Shown: positions 8,540-16,330, numbered from the stretch's first letter. The stretch: 34,832 nt of DNA from JACZYA01 sp965247455 (GCA_965247455.1 CBDFHE010000004.1:1-34832), one strand, 5' to 3'. Notes: generated by a model from the sequence alone, not told the origin. A program made the numbers and translations.

Positions 8540-8558
8540 GTTCTTCGCCAGGAATGTC

Positions 8559-8587
8559 TTTCGCGGGCGCCTTCGCACGCATATAAT
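8559..8587 (+). promoter_or_regulatory. Sigma70-type promoter of the island regulator
   Basis: A perfect TATAAT lies at 8582-8587, with a weak TTTCGC -35 at 8559-8564 (17-base spacer). The GTG start at 8627 is about 35 bases downstream of the expected transcription start. Confidence 0.55.
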
Positions 8588-8626
8588 GCCGCCAACACGG
8601 AGGACAAGCGAGGGGGAGGGGGTTGT

Positions 8627-9451
8627 GTGCGCAGACCAGCGGCGAGTTTTCTCAAAGATGTCAGAGAGAAGCTGAACCTGGGTATGCGTGAGGTCCAGGA
8701 GGCCAGCGTCACTATTGCTGCGACGGAGAACAACCAGGAATTTTACATCTCTATGGCCCGCCTCGCTCAAATCGAGAATGAAGACTCCATGCCCAGCATG
8801 TTTAAGCTCTTCAGTCTCAGTGTCATCTACGGGATTGGCTTTCTCGATCTTCTACGCCGCTATGGAATTGACCCCGACCGCACAAGCTACTACCGAGACC
8901 TTCTTCGGCTTGATGTAACTCACCCCGTATCCGCTGAGGTCTTCAGCGACGACACCACGGTCACGCTTCCCGTTCGTCTCGACCCCAGTTTTACGTGGGA
9001 AACAACACAACTGGTCAACAGGGCCGTGGCTCTGTGGGGAGAAATACCCGCCGCCCTACTGATTGCGGCCAACCCGCGCCGGCACATGTACGGCTACATT
9101 GGCCTAACTGACCTTACCATGTACCCCTTACTGCGACCCGGATCGCTCATTATGATCGACGACGGTCGCCGACGGATTCAACGTGGGGGCTGGCAGAACG
9201 AATACGAGCGACCCATTTACTTCGTGGAATTGCACGATGGTTTCCGCTGCGCATGGTGCCAACTGGAAGGTTCCCGCTTGACCTTGCTTCCTCACCCGAT
9301 GTCGCCTGCGGCCGTGGAAAGCTTTCGTTTTCCCCAAGAAGCCGAAGTGGCGGGCCAAGTAGTAGGAGTGGCTATGCGGCTGGTTCCGCCAGGACAGCCA
9401 AGTCGGGGGAAATCGCCAAAACACCTAGCGCGATTCGCATCTGAGAAATAA
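8627..9451 (+). CDS. XRE-type HTH regulator with an S24/LexA-like C-terminal domain
   Basis: The GTG start at 8627 follows a G-rich ribosome site (GGGGGAGGGGG). The protein has 274 residues. The N-terminal part (about 5-80: FLKDVREKLNLGMREVQEAS, later MARLAQIE and PSMFKLFSLSVIYGI) reads as an XRE helix-turn-helix. Residues 150-225 (YIGLTDLTMYPLLRPGSLIM, RPIYFVELHDGF, RLTLLPHP) resemble the S24 peptidase/LexA fold, but T164 stands where the catalytic Ser would be and an Arg replaces the usual Lys neighbourhood. It is probably a non-cleaving ligand- or partner-sensing repressor. It controls, I infer, the island genes around it. Its last 80 bases overlap the convergent gene at 9372-9809. Confidence 0.75.
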   Translation: MRRPAASFLKDVREKLNLGMREVQEASVTIAATENNQEFYISMARLAQIENEDSMPSMFKLFSLSVIYGIGFLDLLRRYGIDPDRTSYYRDLLRLDVTHPVSAEVFSDDTTVTLPVRLDPSFTWETTQLVNRAVALWGEIPAALLIAANPRRHMYGYIGLTDLTMYPLLRPGSLIMIDDGRRRIQRGGWQNEYERPIYFVELHDGFRCAWCQLEGSRLTLLPHPMSPAAVESFRFPQEAEVAGQVVGVAMRLVPPGQPSRGKSPKHLARFASEK

Positions 9452-9809
9452 ACAGCTCTCTTTCTATCGGCGAACAATCCAGCGGCAGCATATCCCGGAA
9501 GGCTTCCGCCTTCCACCACATCGCTGCCATCTCTCCGATGGAGCCGCCCAACGAGTGAAAGTGTTTCTGTAGCTCTCCGCAGAGTACCGCCAGCCTGAGT
9601 TCTAGGACGTTATCGAAGATTTCCAAGTGAGTTTGCCGGAGCATACGGTTCACTTCTTCGGGCGTGGCGATGGTACCCCACCCCTCATGCAGATAGCGCC
9701 CCGTATAGCTGTCGTGCAGGGAGGCGAAGTAGACCAAGCGTGCAAGTGGTGAGGGCAAAGAGGAAAGGTTCCTTCTCACCAGCCGTGTCAGCGTGTCAGG
9801 AAAACTCAT
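9372..9809 (-). CDS. Unknown 145-residue protein, convergent overlap with the regulator
   Basis: I do not recognise this family. ATG at 9809 gives MSFPDTLTRLVRRNL. The protein is mostly helical by eye, without membrane segments or signal peptide. Conserved-looking features are HDSYTGRYLHEGWGTIATPEE, MLRQTHLEIFDNVLEL and GEMAAMWWKAEAFRDML. It is transcribed towards the regulator and overlaps its 3' end by 80 bases, so the two mRNAs are antisense to each other there. The ribosome site is weak (AAGAAG). Its position in the island with the regulator suggests a role in the same system. Coding looks real because amino-acid composition is balanced over the non-overlapping part. Confidence 0.6.
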   Translation of the reverse strand: MSFPDTLTRLVRRNLSSLPSPLARLVYFASLHDSYTGRYLHEGWGTIATPEEVNRMLRQTHLEIFDNVLELRLAVLCGELQKHFHSLGGSIGEMAAMWWKAEAFRDMLPLDCSPIERELFISQMRIALGVLAISPDLAVLAEPAA

Positions 9810-9948
9810 AGCACTTCTTTTACCTGATTAGCACCGCACTCGGCAACCCCCTCTTTTTTCAGTCCGCTGAACAGATTCTGTTTTCGCACCGCAATGACCG
9901 TCCTGTTGTCTAAGTTGCGCCCATTCCACGCTCAAGGAGGGCGTAACC

Positions 9949-10020
9949 ATGTACTGGTTAATTTTTCTCGTACTTTACGGTTCTGGTGGTCCTTTGCTGC
10001 CACCACCTCCTCCCCTCTAA
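9949..10020 (+). CDS. Candidate 23-residue hydrophobic micropeptide
   Basis: A near-perfect ribosome site, AAGGAGG at 9934-9940, lies 8 bases before ATG at 9949. The ORF ends in TAA at 10020. The peptide starts MYWLIFLVLY, then a glycine turn (GSGGP), and ends in a run of five prolines and Leu. One membrane-inserting helix is plausible. It lies in the divergent region of the island between the convergent unknown gene and the membrane-protein gene. It could be a leader, a toxin-like peptide or a membrane-protein subunit; nothing recognisable fixes the role. Confidence 0.45.
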   Translation: MYWLIFLVLYGSGGPLLPPPPPL

Positions 10021-10050
10021 ACCAGGTCACGCGCTAGCTCTCAACTCGAC

Positions 10051-10088
10051 ACGAAGACAGGGGTGTTATCCACGCACCCCTTCTTCGT
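10051..10088 (+). terminator. Hairpin after the micro-ORF (terminator or attenuator candidate)
   Basis: ACGAAGA/TCTTCGT (10051-57, 10082-88) encloses GGGGTG/CACCCC (10060-65, 10075-80). The stem is about 13 pairs with a small bulge. No U-tract follows, so it is not a canonical intrinsic terminator. Confidence 0.35.
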
Positions 10089-10110
10089 ATTTCATGTTAA
10101 GATATGGACA

Positions 10111-10126
10111 CGTGATCCTAATCACG
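10111..10126. promoter_or_regulatory. Palindrome before the membrane-protein gene, possible operator
   Basis: CGTGATCCTAATCACG has 6-bp arms and a 4-base centre, 13 bases before ATG 10140. A TAAGAT hexamer lies just upstream (10098-10103). The placement fits an operator of the island regulator, but the sequence does not resemble the dyad at 8510-8539. Confidence 0.4.
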
Positions 10127-10534
10127 ACACAGCTCAGTTATGCTCGTTAATTTTGTGTTCTTCATTGTAGGGCTGGTACTGGAGACACTCCTCTTTTGGC
10201 GAGGTGTGAAAGCAAACCTGTGGCGATATTATCCGCTATTCTATGCGTACATCGGCTATGAATTGGTACGCACTGTTGTCCTTTTCACAATCATGCAAAT
10301 ACGCCCTGAGCACTACGCGATGGCATTCTGGCTCAGCCAGTTGGGTGTTCTTCTGTTCCAAATCCTTGTTGCTTGGGAGGTGTTCCGTCAAACATTCGCT
10401 TCCGCCCTTTTCGTTCGCCGTGCGGGGAGTCTACTTCTCAGTGTGATCTTCGTCGTCCTTGCGGCAACATACTTTTTCCGTGGCGATCACAGTGGTTCAG
10501 TCTTCGGCAGATTGGAGATTGAAACCGATTTGTT

Positions 10535-12217
10535 CATCTCAGCCCGGATTTCCGATTTGGCTGTGGTACCGTATCGCCAGGACCAGTCGCTGCGCCTTGA
10601 GTTTTGGGGCTCCGACGTAAGGAACCACACTACGGAGGGTGACACCCGGTGGGTGAATTACAACACGAGCCATTCCAGTTCGCGTTCAACGGCTTCTTGA
10701 AAGTCGCGTTCCAGGGATCGCGCGTCACTTCTGACGCTGGCCTCATTCTGGTGCGCGAGTTGGATGAACGTCTGGGGCTGGAGACACTCATCGCCGAGCA
10801 CCTGAGCGATTCCCGACAGGGGATGAACACCCAGTTCAGCGTGGTGGATCTCCTGCGGCAGTCGGTCTACAGTCGCCTCGCGGGCTACGAAGATCTCAAC
10901 GACGCGGGGCGCGTGTCGGCAGACCCAACATTTCGTCTCATCGGGTCGCCAAAGCGCTGGGACCGGGGTGCGGCGCTGACATCGACGCTGCATTGGTTCG
11001 AGACAGAGCTGCTGACCCACGAGGAGAATCTCGTCGGGTTGAGGGCCGTGAACCGGGAGGTGCTTGCACAGGCCGAGATGGCGACGCGCGCCGACCGGAT
11101 CGTGCTCGACATGGATTCGAGCGAGAGCCCGGTGCATGGGGCGCAGGAAGGGAGCGCCTATAACGGGCACTTCGAGTCCGTCTGCTACCACCCGCTGTTT
11201 CTGTTCACCGAGCATGGGGACTGCCTCGCCGCCACGCTGCGGCCAGGCAACGTGCATAGCGCCGACGACTGGGACGACCTGCTCGTACCGGAGATTGACC
11301 GGCAGCAGGTGGAGGGCAAGCGCGTAGCGTTCCGCGCAGACGCCGCGTTCGCGAAGCCCGAGATCTACGACGCGCTCGAGCAGCGCGACGTGGACTATGC
11401 CATTCGCATGCCGGCGAACAAGAGCTTGGAGCTGGAAATCGAAGACATCCTCTTTCGTCCGCCGGGACGGCCGAGCTGCAAGCCCTTGGTGCGCTACCAG
11501 AGTTTCCGCTATCAGGCCAAGAGCTGGGCCACGCCCAGACGGATCGTCGCCAAGGTGGAGCACCACCAAGGTGAGCTGTTCCCTCGCGTCGGCTTCATCG
11601 TGACCAACATGGCCCTCCCGAGCCGCTCGGTCGTGCGGTTTTACAACAAGCGCGGTACGGCGGAGCAATGGATCAAGGAAGGCAAGCAGGCCACCCACTG
11701 GACGCGGCTGTCGTGCCATCGTTTCCGGGCGAACGAGGTGCGCCTGCAACTGAGCGTCCTGGCCTACAATCTGGGCAACTTGTGGCGCAGACTGGTCCTT
11801 CCGCTGCGGGTCAAGCGCTGGTCGCTCACGAGTCTCCAGCAGCGACTGGTGAAAACTGGGGGCCGGCTGGTGAAGCATGCGCGGTACTACTGGCTTCTGC
11901 TGGCGGAAGGGCATCTCACGCGGCGGCTGTTCGGCGACATGCTGCGGAGGATCTGGGCGCTACCCGTGCCGGCAGGCTGACGCGCGGCCTGAAGTGCAAC
12001 GAAGCCCGCCCGGCGATGACACGGGGCACACGTGTGGAGCGGTGTCTGAGAAATGCCCGAAAAGCAGGGGTTCCAGTCGGTCGCACGTCGGCGCGGGCTC
12101 AGATGAAGGCCTTTGAAGCTGAGCGATTGTGCGACGATCGAAGTTTTTGTGCGATCGGCGGCGATCGGGTGTATAAACGTGCCATCAGGGGCAGGCAAAA
12201 CGGAAATCCCGGCTCAG
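10535..12217 (+). mobile_element. IS1380-family insertion sequence, 1683 bp
   Basis: The terminal inverted repeats are imperfect: CTCAGCCCGGATTTCCG at 10538 and, inverted at 12217, CTGAGCCGGGATTTCCG. About 22 of 27 outer positions match. A 4-bp direct repeat TGTT (10531-10534 and 12218-12221) flanks it and, when collapsed, rejoins the interrupted gene in frame, which supports the boundaries. The left end may carry three extra bases (CAT). It encodes one transposase. Confidence 0.82.
10649..11980 (+). CDS. IS1380-family DDE transposase
   Basis: The protein has 443 residues from GTG 10649, with GGAGG upstream. The N-terminal region FQGSRVTSDAGLILVRELDE is typical of IS1380. The catalytic core shows VLDMDSSESPVHGAQEGS (first Asp), VAFRADAAFAKPEIYDALE (second Asp) and YNKRGTAEQWIKEGK (Glu). 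The C-terminal part is basic with NEVRLQLSVLAYNLGNLWR, also family-typical. The reading frame is uninterrupted, so the element may still be active. It acts on its own inverted repeats. Confidence 0.93.
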   Translation: MGELQHEPFQFAFNGFLKVAFQGSRVTSDAGLILVRELDERLGLETLIAEHLSDSRQGMNTQFSVVDLLRQSVYSRLAGYEDLNDAGRVSADPTFRLIGSPKRWDRGAALTSTLHWFETELLTHEENLVGLRAVNREVLAQAEMATRADRIVLDMDSSESPVHGAQEGSAYNGHFESVCYHPLFLFTEHGDCLAATLRPGNVHSADDWDDLLVPEIDRQQVEGKRVAFRADAAFAKPEIYDALEQRDVDYAIRMPANKSLELEIEDILFRPPGRPSCKPLVRYQSFRYQAKSWATPRRIVAKVEHHQGELFPRVGFIVTNMALPSRSVVRFYNKRGTAEQWIKEGKQATHWTRLSCHRFRANEVRLQLSVLAYNLGNLWRRLVLPLRVKRWSLTSLQQRLVKTGGRLVKHARYYWLLLAEGHLTRRLFGDMLRRIWALPVPAG

Positions 12218-12552
12218 TGTTTGTCGCGACGACAATCTGGCTGAGCCGCTTCTACGCTATTCCCCTTGGTCGCAACATCTGGGGGATGGCCCTCGGTTTA
12301 GGAATGAATGTATCAGCTACCCTAAGTGAACCAAGCGGTGTTCGAGATCGCGGGCACATTCCTCCCGTACTGGCAACTCATTTGGCCCCTAACTTTCATG
12401 GGTTCAGTGGCCTTGTGGACTTGGGCGCTGTGGTCTTATGCGCCTAACCCCAAGCTGTCTCCTGATCGGATTCACGGGTTGCAGCGGCTGCTTGTGGACT
12501 GGCAATATGGCTGGAATCAGATGCGAGCAGCCTTGCGAAAGGCTGTTGGATT

Positions 12553-13140
12553 ATGAACGAACTTGTCTTCTTCCTAATTGCCGGAGCGGCATTCCTCCTT
12601 TTGTTCCTGTTTTGGTTTCTCAAGGGTCAGCCTAGAACCGCCGATGAAACTGTAGTGATGAAGGAACTTGAACAGGTTGTTTCCCTGCTGGGGCTGGCCT
12701 CGACTAAATCTGCCCTGATCCTGGACGATAGTGACTACCGCCTCCTTCGCTCTAATCCGCAGATGTGGTCTTTGGCACGAGAACTACGAAGGGACCGGCG
12801 TGCAATTGTTTTGCTGTGGCTGAAGCACTTGCAGCAAGATGTGAGGACACTGTGGCGGTTTCGCCGGCTACTCGTACGCAATGGCGTTTCCGTCCGACTA
12901 TCCGAGGAGTTTTACATTGCTACAACGGCAGTTTTAGCTTTGGCCTACCTGTTTGCACTCCGGGCTGTGGTTTCAGTCGTAGGACCTTTTGCCCTTCCCG
13001 CACTGCTGCGTCAGGCAAGAAAGCTGGTGGAAGCGGGTTCCCGCTCGTGCGCTCAGCTACTCGACCGGGTTCCGCCTGCTATGCGGCCTGAAATCGAACG
13101 GCAGTGGGCAGCTGAGTTCAGTGCCTCGGCCGGAAACTGA
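12553..13140 (+). CDS. Unknown membrane protein, partner of the split polytopic gene
   Basis: ATG 12553 overlaps the TGA of the preceding membrane gene (ATGA). The protein has 195 residues. It begins with one strong membrane helix (FFLIAGAAFLLLFLFWFLKG). A soluble part follows (VVMKELEQVVSLLGL, DSDYRLLRSNPQMWSLAREL, RRDRRAIVLLWLKHLQQDV), then a second hydrophobic stretch (TTAVLALAYLFALRAVVSVVG) and a charged tail ending ERQWAAEFS. No known domain is recognised. Coupling and position suggest it forms a complex with the upstream polytopic protein. It is intact although its partner is broken. Confidence 0.7.
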   Translation: MNELVFFLIAGAAFLLLFLFWFLKGQPRTADETVVMKELEQVVSLLGLASTKSALILDDSDYRLLRSNPQMWSLARELRRDRRAIVLLWLKHLQQDVRTLWRFRRLLVRNGVSVRLSEEFYIATTAVLALAYLFALRAVVSVVGPFALPALLRQARKLVEAGSRSCAQLLDRVPPAMRPEIERQWAAEFSASAGN

Positions 13141-13180
13141 AAGAACTCTCCTCCAGGTCGCCATTACCTAGATGGAAATC

Positions 13181-13290
13181 GCGCTCCCAATGCGGGGAGA
13201 GCGAGCGGCCTACAACTCGAGCTCGTATTCCTTGAGCTTGCGGTAGAGCGTGGTCTTGCCGATTCCCAGCAACCGCGCGGCCAGCAGCTT
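13181..13290 (-). repeat. Right boundary repeat of the island (3' end of the intact sigma54 regulator)
   Basis: 110 bases matching 8303-8412 with about five differences, covering the last 26 codons, the stop and 29 bases beyond. The downstream part can form a small hairpin (CGCTCTCCC with GGGAGCG) that may terminate the regulator transcript. Beyond 13180 the match ends sharply. Confidence 0.88.
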
Positions 13291-14640
13291 GTCGCCGCCC
13301 AGCTCCTTGATCGCGTGCAGAATGGCGCGCTTCTCCAGTTCGTGCAAGGAGACGATGGCTTGTTCGGGCTGCGGAGCACCGGAGCGGGGTGCCGAGTCGT
13401 AGTGCAAGCTGGAGGGCAAATCCACGATATGCATGATGGACCCGCTGCCCAGCGCCACCGCTCGTTCCACCACATTTTCCAGCTCGCGCACGTTGCCCGG
13501 CCAGTCATAGCTCATCAGGCGCGCCATGGCCTCTTCCGAAACACCCTGGACGGCGCGGCCGGAGTCGTCGTGCCGCTCCAGAAAGGAATTCACCAGCAGC
13601 GGGATATCGCTCTTGCGCTCGCGCAGCGGAGGGAGCTTGATGGTGACGACGTTGAGCCGGTAGTAGAGGTCCTTGCGGAATCGGCCCTCCTGGATGGCGG
13701 AGTCGAGGTCGCGGTTGGTGGCGGCGATGACGCGAACATCGATGGGGACGCGATGCGTGCTGCCCACCGGCTTGATTTCCTTTTCTTGCAGCGCCCGCAG
13801 CAGTTTGGCCTGCAAGTCCGGAGGCAACTCGGCGATTTCGTCTAGAAAGAGGGTGCCGCTGTGGGCTTCCTCCACCAAGCCCACCTTGGAGCGATGGGCC
13901 CCGGTAAAAGCGCCTTTCACGTAGCCGAACAGCTCGCTTTCGATCAAGGTGGGCACCAAACCGGCACAGTCCACAGGGACAAAGGGCCGCTCACGGTGAG
14001 CGCCGAGAAAATGAACGGAGCGCGCGACCAGTTCTTTCCCGGTGCCGCTTTCTCCTAAAATCAGGACTGGGCAGCGGCTTTGGCTGACTTTGAGAACGAG
14101 GCGATAGAGGCGCTGCATTTTGGGCGAGGTCCCGAGCAACTGGCCGAAGCCGGGCTTGCCGCGCACCTGCTCGCGCAGGATGCGGTTTTCCTGGGACAGT
14201 TCGAGTTGCTTCAGGGCGTGCTGGAGCTTGGCCGCCAAGTCATCCACGTGAAAGGGCTTGGCCAAGTAGTCGTAGGCGCCACGCTTGACCGCTTCCACCG
14301 CGGTTTCCACCGACCCGAAACCGGTCATAAAAATGACTTCAATATGCGGATGGGCATGCTTGAGACGCTCCAGCAGAACCATCCCGCCGCCCTCCGGCAT
14401 GCGTATGTCGGCCAGTACCAAGTCCACGTGTTGCGCGTAGGCCAGCGCCAGAGCCTCATCGGTGGAGGCGGCCGTCAGCGCTTGCAGCTTCATCTTTTCC
14501 GCCACGTCCCGGCAGAGGTTGAGAGTGGCGGGGTCGTCATCCGCAATCAGGATGACAAACCCGTCGCGGGAACCGTTATTCCGGTCGCGCCGGGGCGGCA
14601 TGGCGTTCGCGCTTTCCCCCAGAGAGGTCGGAGGGATCAT
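13210..14640 (-). CDS. NtrC-family sigma54-dependent response regulator
   Basis: The protein has 476 residues from ATG 14640; the alternative ATG at codon 14 has a slightly better upstream context. The receiver (about 27-145) has ILIADDDP, the phospho-acceptor in DLVLADIRMPEGG, MTGFGS and YLAKPF. The AAA+ domain has Walker A GESGTGKE, the sigma54-contact loop GAFTGA, Walker B GTLFLDEI, and an arginine-rich segment PLRERKSDIP. The C-terminal Fis helix is LLAARLLGIGKTTLYRKLKE. It would open sigma54 promoters when phosphorylated, probably by the hybrid kinase now 5 kb away. Its 3' end is the boundary of the accessory island. Confidence 0.95.
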   Translation of the reverse strand: MIPPTSLGESANAMPPRRDRNNGSRDGFVILIADDDPATLNLCRDVAEKMKLQALTAASTDEALALAYAQHVDLVLADIRMPEGGGMVLLERLKHAHPHIEVIFMTGFGSVETAVEAVKRGAYDYLAKPFHVDDLAAKLQHALKQLELSQENRILREQVRGKPGFGQLLGTSPKMQRLYRLVLKVSQSRCPVLILGESGTGKELVARSVHFLGAHRERPFVPVDCAGLVPTLIESELFGYVKGAFTGAHRSKVGLVEEAHSGTLFLDEIAELPPDLQAKLLRALQEKEIKPVGSTHRVPIDVRVIAATNRDLDSAIQEGRFRKDLYYRLNVVTIKLPPLRERKSDIPLLVNSFLERHDDSGRAVQGVSEEAMARLMSYDWPGNVRELENVVERAVALGSGSIMHIVDLPSSLHYDSAPRSGAPQPEQAIVSLHELEKRAILHAIKELGGDKLLAARLLGIGKTTLYRKLKEYELEL

Positions 14641-14660
14641 ACCATGAAATGAGCAATATT

Positions 14661-14677
14661 GGTTCCAGAACGGAACC
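14661..14677. promoter_or_regulatory. Dyad upstream of the sigma54 regulator gene
   Basis: GGTTCC-AGAAC-GGAACC, two perfect 6-bp arms, 21 bases before the annotated start. It could be an autoregulatory operator. Confidence 0.35.
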
Positions 14678-14767
14678 GTTGAATGATAACACTAAGTAAT
14701 AGAAAATACAATACTTCTAAATAATACTAGGCTGTCGCTTCTACAATTATGTGCCCATGTTGGTACT

Positions 14768-14786
14768 TAGTCCCATACTGGGACTA
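14768..14786. promoter_or_regulatory. Dyad about 130 bases upstream of the regulator gene
   Basis: TAGTCCCA-TAC-TGGGACTA, two perfect 8-bp arms with a 3-base centre. It may be a binding site for an enhancer-type regulator or the transcript end of the ABC gene region. Confidence 0.35.
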
Positions 14787-14875
14787 TTCTGCGTCACCCA
14801 GTACCGGGCGCCTGGTGGCCTTTTTTAGATGCGAACCAAGTACGGTTGCTCAATTCTATACCGCAGGCAGAATTG

Positions 14876-15670
14876 CTAGCGGGGGGCGACGCCGGGGAGG
14901 GCGTCGAGCGACCGGAAGGCCTCGACTTCGGGGTCGTCGGAGCTGCGCCACTCTTCCTGCGTGCCGAAGAAGCAAACCCGGCCCTGGCACAGCATCACCA
15001 TGCGGTCGGCCACCCGTTCGGCCAGGCGCACGTCGTGCGTAACCACGATGGAGGTCTTGTGGTACTTCTCCTTCAAACGGAGGATAAGATCGGTGATGGT
15101 CTGCGCCATCAGCGGGTCCACCATGGTGGTGGGCTCGTCGTAGAGGATGCAGTCAGGCTCTGCCGCCAGCGCCCGCGCGATGGCCACCGCGCGCTTTGAG
15201 CCGGTGGAAAGGTCGGACGGGATCAAGTCAGCACTCTCCGCCAACCCCACCGTGGTGAGCAGCTCTTGCACGCGCCGCTCGACCTCCTCCTCCTCGATAT
15301 GCTGGCCGTTTTGCAGCGCGCGCTCCCGCAGCGGAAAGGCAACGTTTTCGGCCACGGTCAACGAATCGAACAGGGCCCCGGACTGAAAGACCAAGGCCAG
15401 CCGTCGCCGGATTTCCGCCCACTGCTTTTCCTCCAGGTCGGTGACGTCGTGCCCGTCCACCCACACCCGCCCGCGGTCGGGCTGGAGGAAGCCGACGATG
15501 TGCTTCAAGGTGACGCTCTTCCCCACCCCGCTGCGGCCCAGGATGGCCACGGTTTCGCCGCGAGGAACAAAGAAACTGACGTCGGCCAAGACTGTCTGCT
15601 CGCTTCCATCCGCCTGCGGAAACGACCGCCAGACGTTTTGAAACTCAATGTAGTTGTCCGCTGGCTTCAT
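14876..15670 (-). CDS. ABC transporter ATPase, MlaF/Ttg2A-like
   Basis: The protein has 264 residues. Walker A is GRSGVGKS; the Q-loop region is LALVFQSGALFDSLTV; the signature is LSTGSKRAVAIARALA (Thr where Gly is usual); Walker B is CILYDEPTTMVDP; the switch His is in VVTHD. The sequence FQSGALFDSLTVAENVAFPL is characteristic of ATPases that drive MCE-type lipid transport. Its permease and MCE-domain partners are not in the window, so it is an orphan here or its partners lie elsewhere. It begins 21 bases after mobA on the same strand, so the two are probably cotranscribed. Confidence 0.88.
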   Translation of the reverse strand: MKPADNYIEFQNVWRSFPQADGSEQTVLADVSFFVPRGETVAILGRSGVGKSVTLKHIVGFLQPDRGRVWVDGHDVTDLEEKQWAEIRRRLALVFQSGALFDSLTVAENVAFPLRERALQNGQHIEEEEVERRVQELLTTVGLAESADLIPSDLSTGSKRAVAIARALAAEPDCILYDEPTTMVDPLMAQTITDLILRLKEKYHKTSIVVTHDVRLAERVADRMVMLCQGRVCFFGTQEEWRSSDDPEVEAFRSLDALPGVAPR

Positions 15671-15691
15671 GGGCAGAGGCGTTGTGTCACT

Positions 15692-16330
15692 TTAGGCTTC
15701 CAGGGTACGCCGCGCTTCCTCATAGTCTTCCGGTGTATTCATATTCTTGAACATCCGCGCAGACAAAGCAAACCGCTCCAGCTCCGCCGAAGAGAGCTCC
15801 CGGACTCGCAAGTCACCAAAAGTGCGCGCGATCTTGGGGTGGTCGGAGTCCAGCACCCGCTCGAAGGCCGCCAGACAGCGGCGGTGGTAGGCAGCGCAGA
15901 GCGGCTGCCAGCCCCGCCGAAGGCGGGGCCAGCCCTCTTCCATTCGGGGAACGATAGCATCAACATCCGGCGTGCTGGCTGCCAAGTGGAGCAGCACCTG
16001 CAGTGCGCGTGTTTCCATGTAGGGCAAGTCGCACGCCAGCACCAGGTTCCACTCGTGGGCGGTGGCGGCCAGCGCCGTCACCATCCCCGCCAAGGGTCCC
16101 TTGCCAGCCACTCGATCGGCCAGGACGGGAAGGCCCAGGTGGGCGCAGCGCTCGGGAGCCCCCACCAGAACCACTTGGTCCACCAGCGGGCGCAGCGTGT
16201 CCACGGTTCGCAATGCCAACGGCCGACCCGCCAGTTCCAGCAGCGCTTTGTCGCGGCCCATGCGCGAACTGCGCCCGCCAGTCAACACGAAACCCGCCGC
16301 ACGCAGGACGGAGGCCGCTCGGCTAACCAT
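15692..16330 (-). CDS. mobA: Molybdenum cofactor guanylyltransferase
   Basis: The protein has 212 residues. The nucleotidyltransferase signature AGFVLTGGRSSRMGRDKALL is near the N-terminus. GKGPLAGMVTAL, the metal-binding Asp in LACDLPYM, and the C-terminal NMNTPEDYE are all typical of MobA, which adds GMP to Mo-molybdopterin to make the guanine dinucleotide cofactor. It shares a pathway with the MoaD-MoaE fusion at 1368-2072 but is not adjacent to it. The first codons precede GFVLTGG by about twelve residues, so the start is reasonable. Confidence 0.92.
   Translation of the reverse strand: MVSRAASVLRAAGFVLTGGRSSRMGRDKALLELAGRPLALRTVDTLRPLVDQVVLVGAPERCAHLGLPVLADRVAGKGPLAGMVTALAATAHEWNLVLACDLPYMETRALQVLLHLAASTPDVDAIVPRMEEGWPRLRRGWQPLCAAYHRRCLAAFERVLDSDHPKIARTFGDLRVRELSSAELERFALSARMFKNMNTPEDYEEARRTLEA

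Larger units (their letters stand above)
10140..12556 (+). pseudogene. Polytopic membrane protein of an acidobacterial family, split by IS1380 and a frameshift
   Basis: The left part (10140-10534) encodes MLVNFVFFIVGLVLETLLFW and several hydrophobic helices ending ETDLF. The right part resumes at 12222 as VATTIWLSRFYAIPLGRNIWG. Removing the IS (10535-12217) and one TGTT copy restores the frame exactly. A second lesion is one extra A at about 12324-12325: after SATL the frame continues VNQAVFEIAG and FLPYWQLIWPLTFMG. The repaired protein would be about 242 residues with roughly seven membrane helices, of a type I associate with Acidobacteria (motif YAIPLGRN). Function is unknown. It ends overlapping the next membrane gene (ATGA at 12553), so the two were a coupled pair. 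Confidence 0.8.

Noticed and set aside
8413..13180. A tyrosine or serine integrase that would explain the island's attachment-like repeats.
   Set aside because: None of the island genes has integrase motifs; the only recombinase is the IS1380 transposase, which belongs to the IS and not to the island.
14742..14757. A sigma54-like promoter for the regulator gene (minus strand TGGGCACATAATTGTA).
   Set aside because: GG and the second element have the correct 10-base spacing, but the invariant GC reads GT, and the motif can occur by chance in this AT-rich leader.
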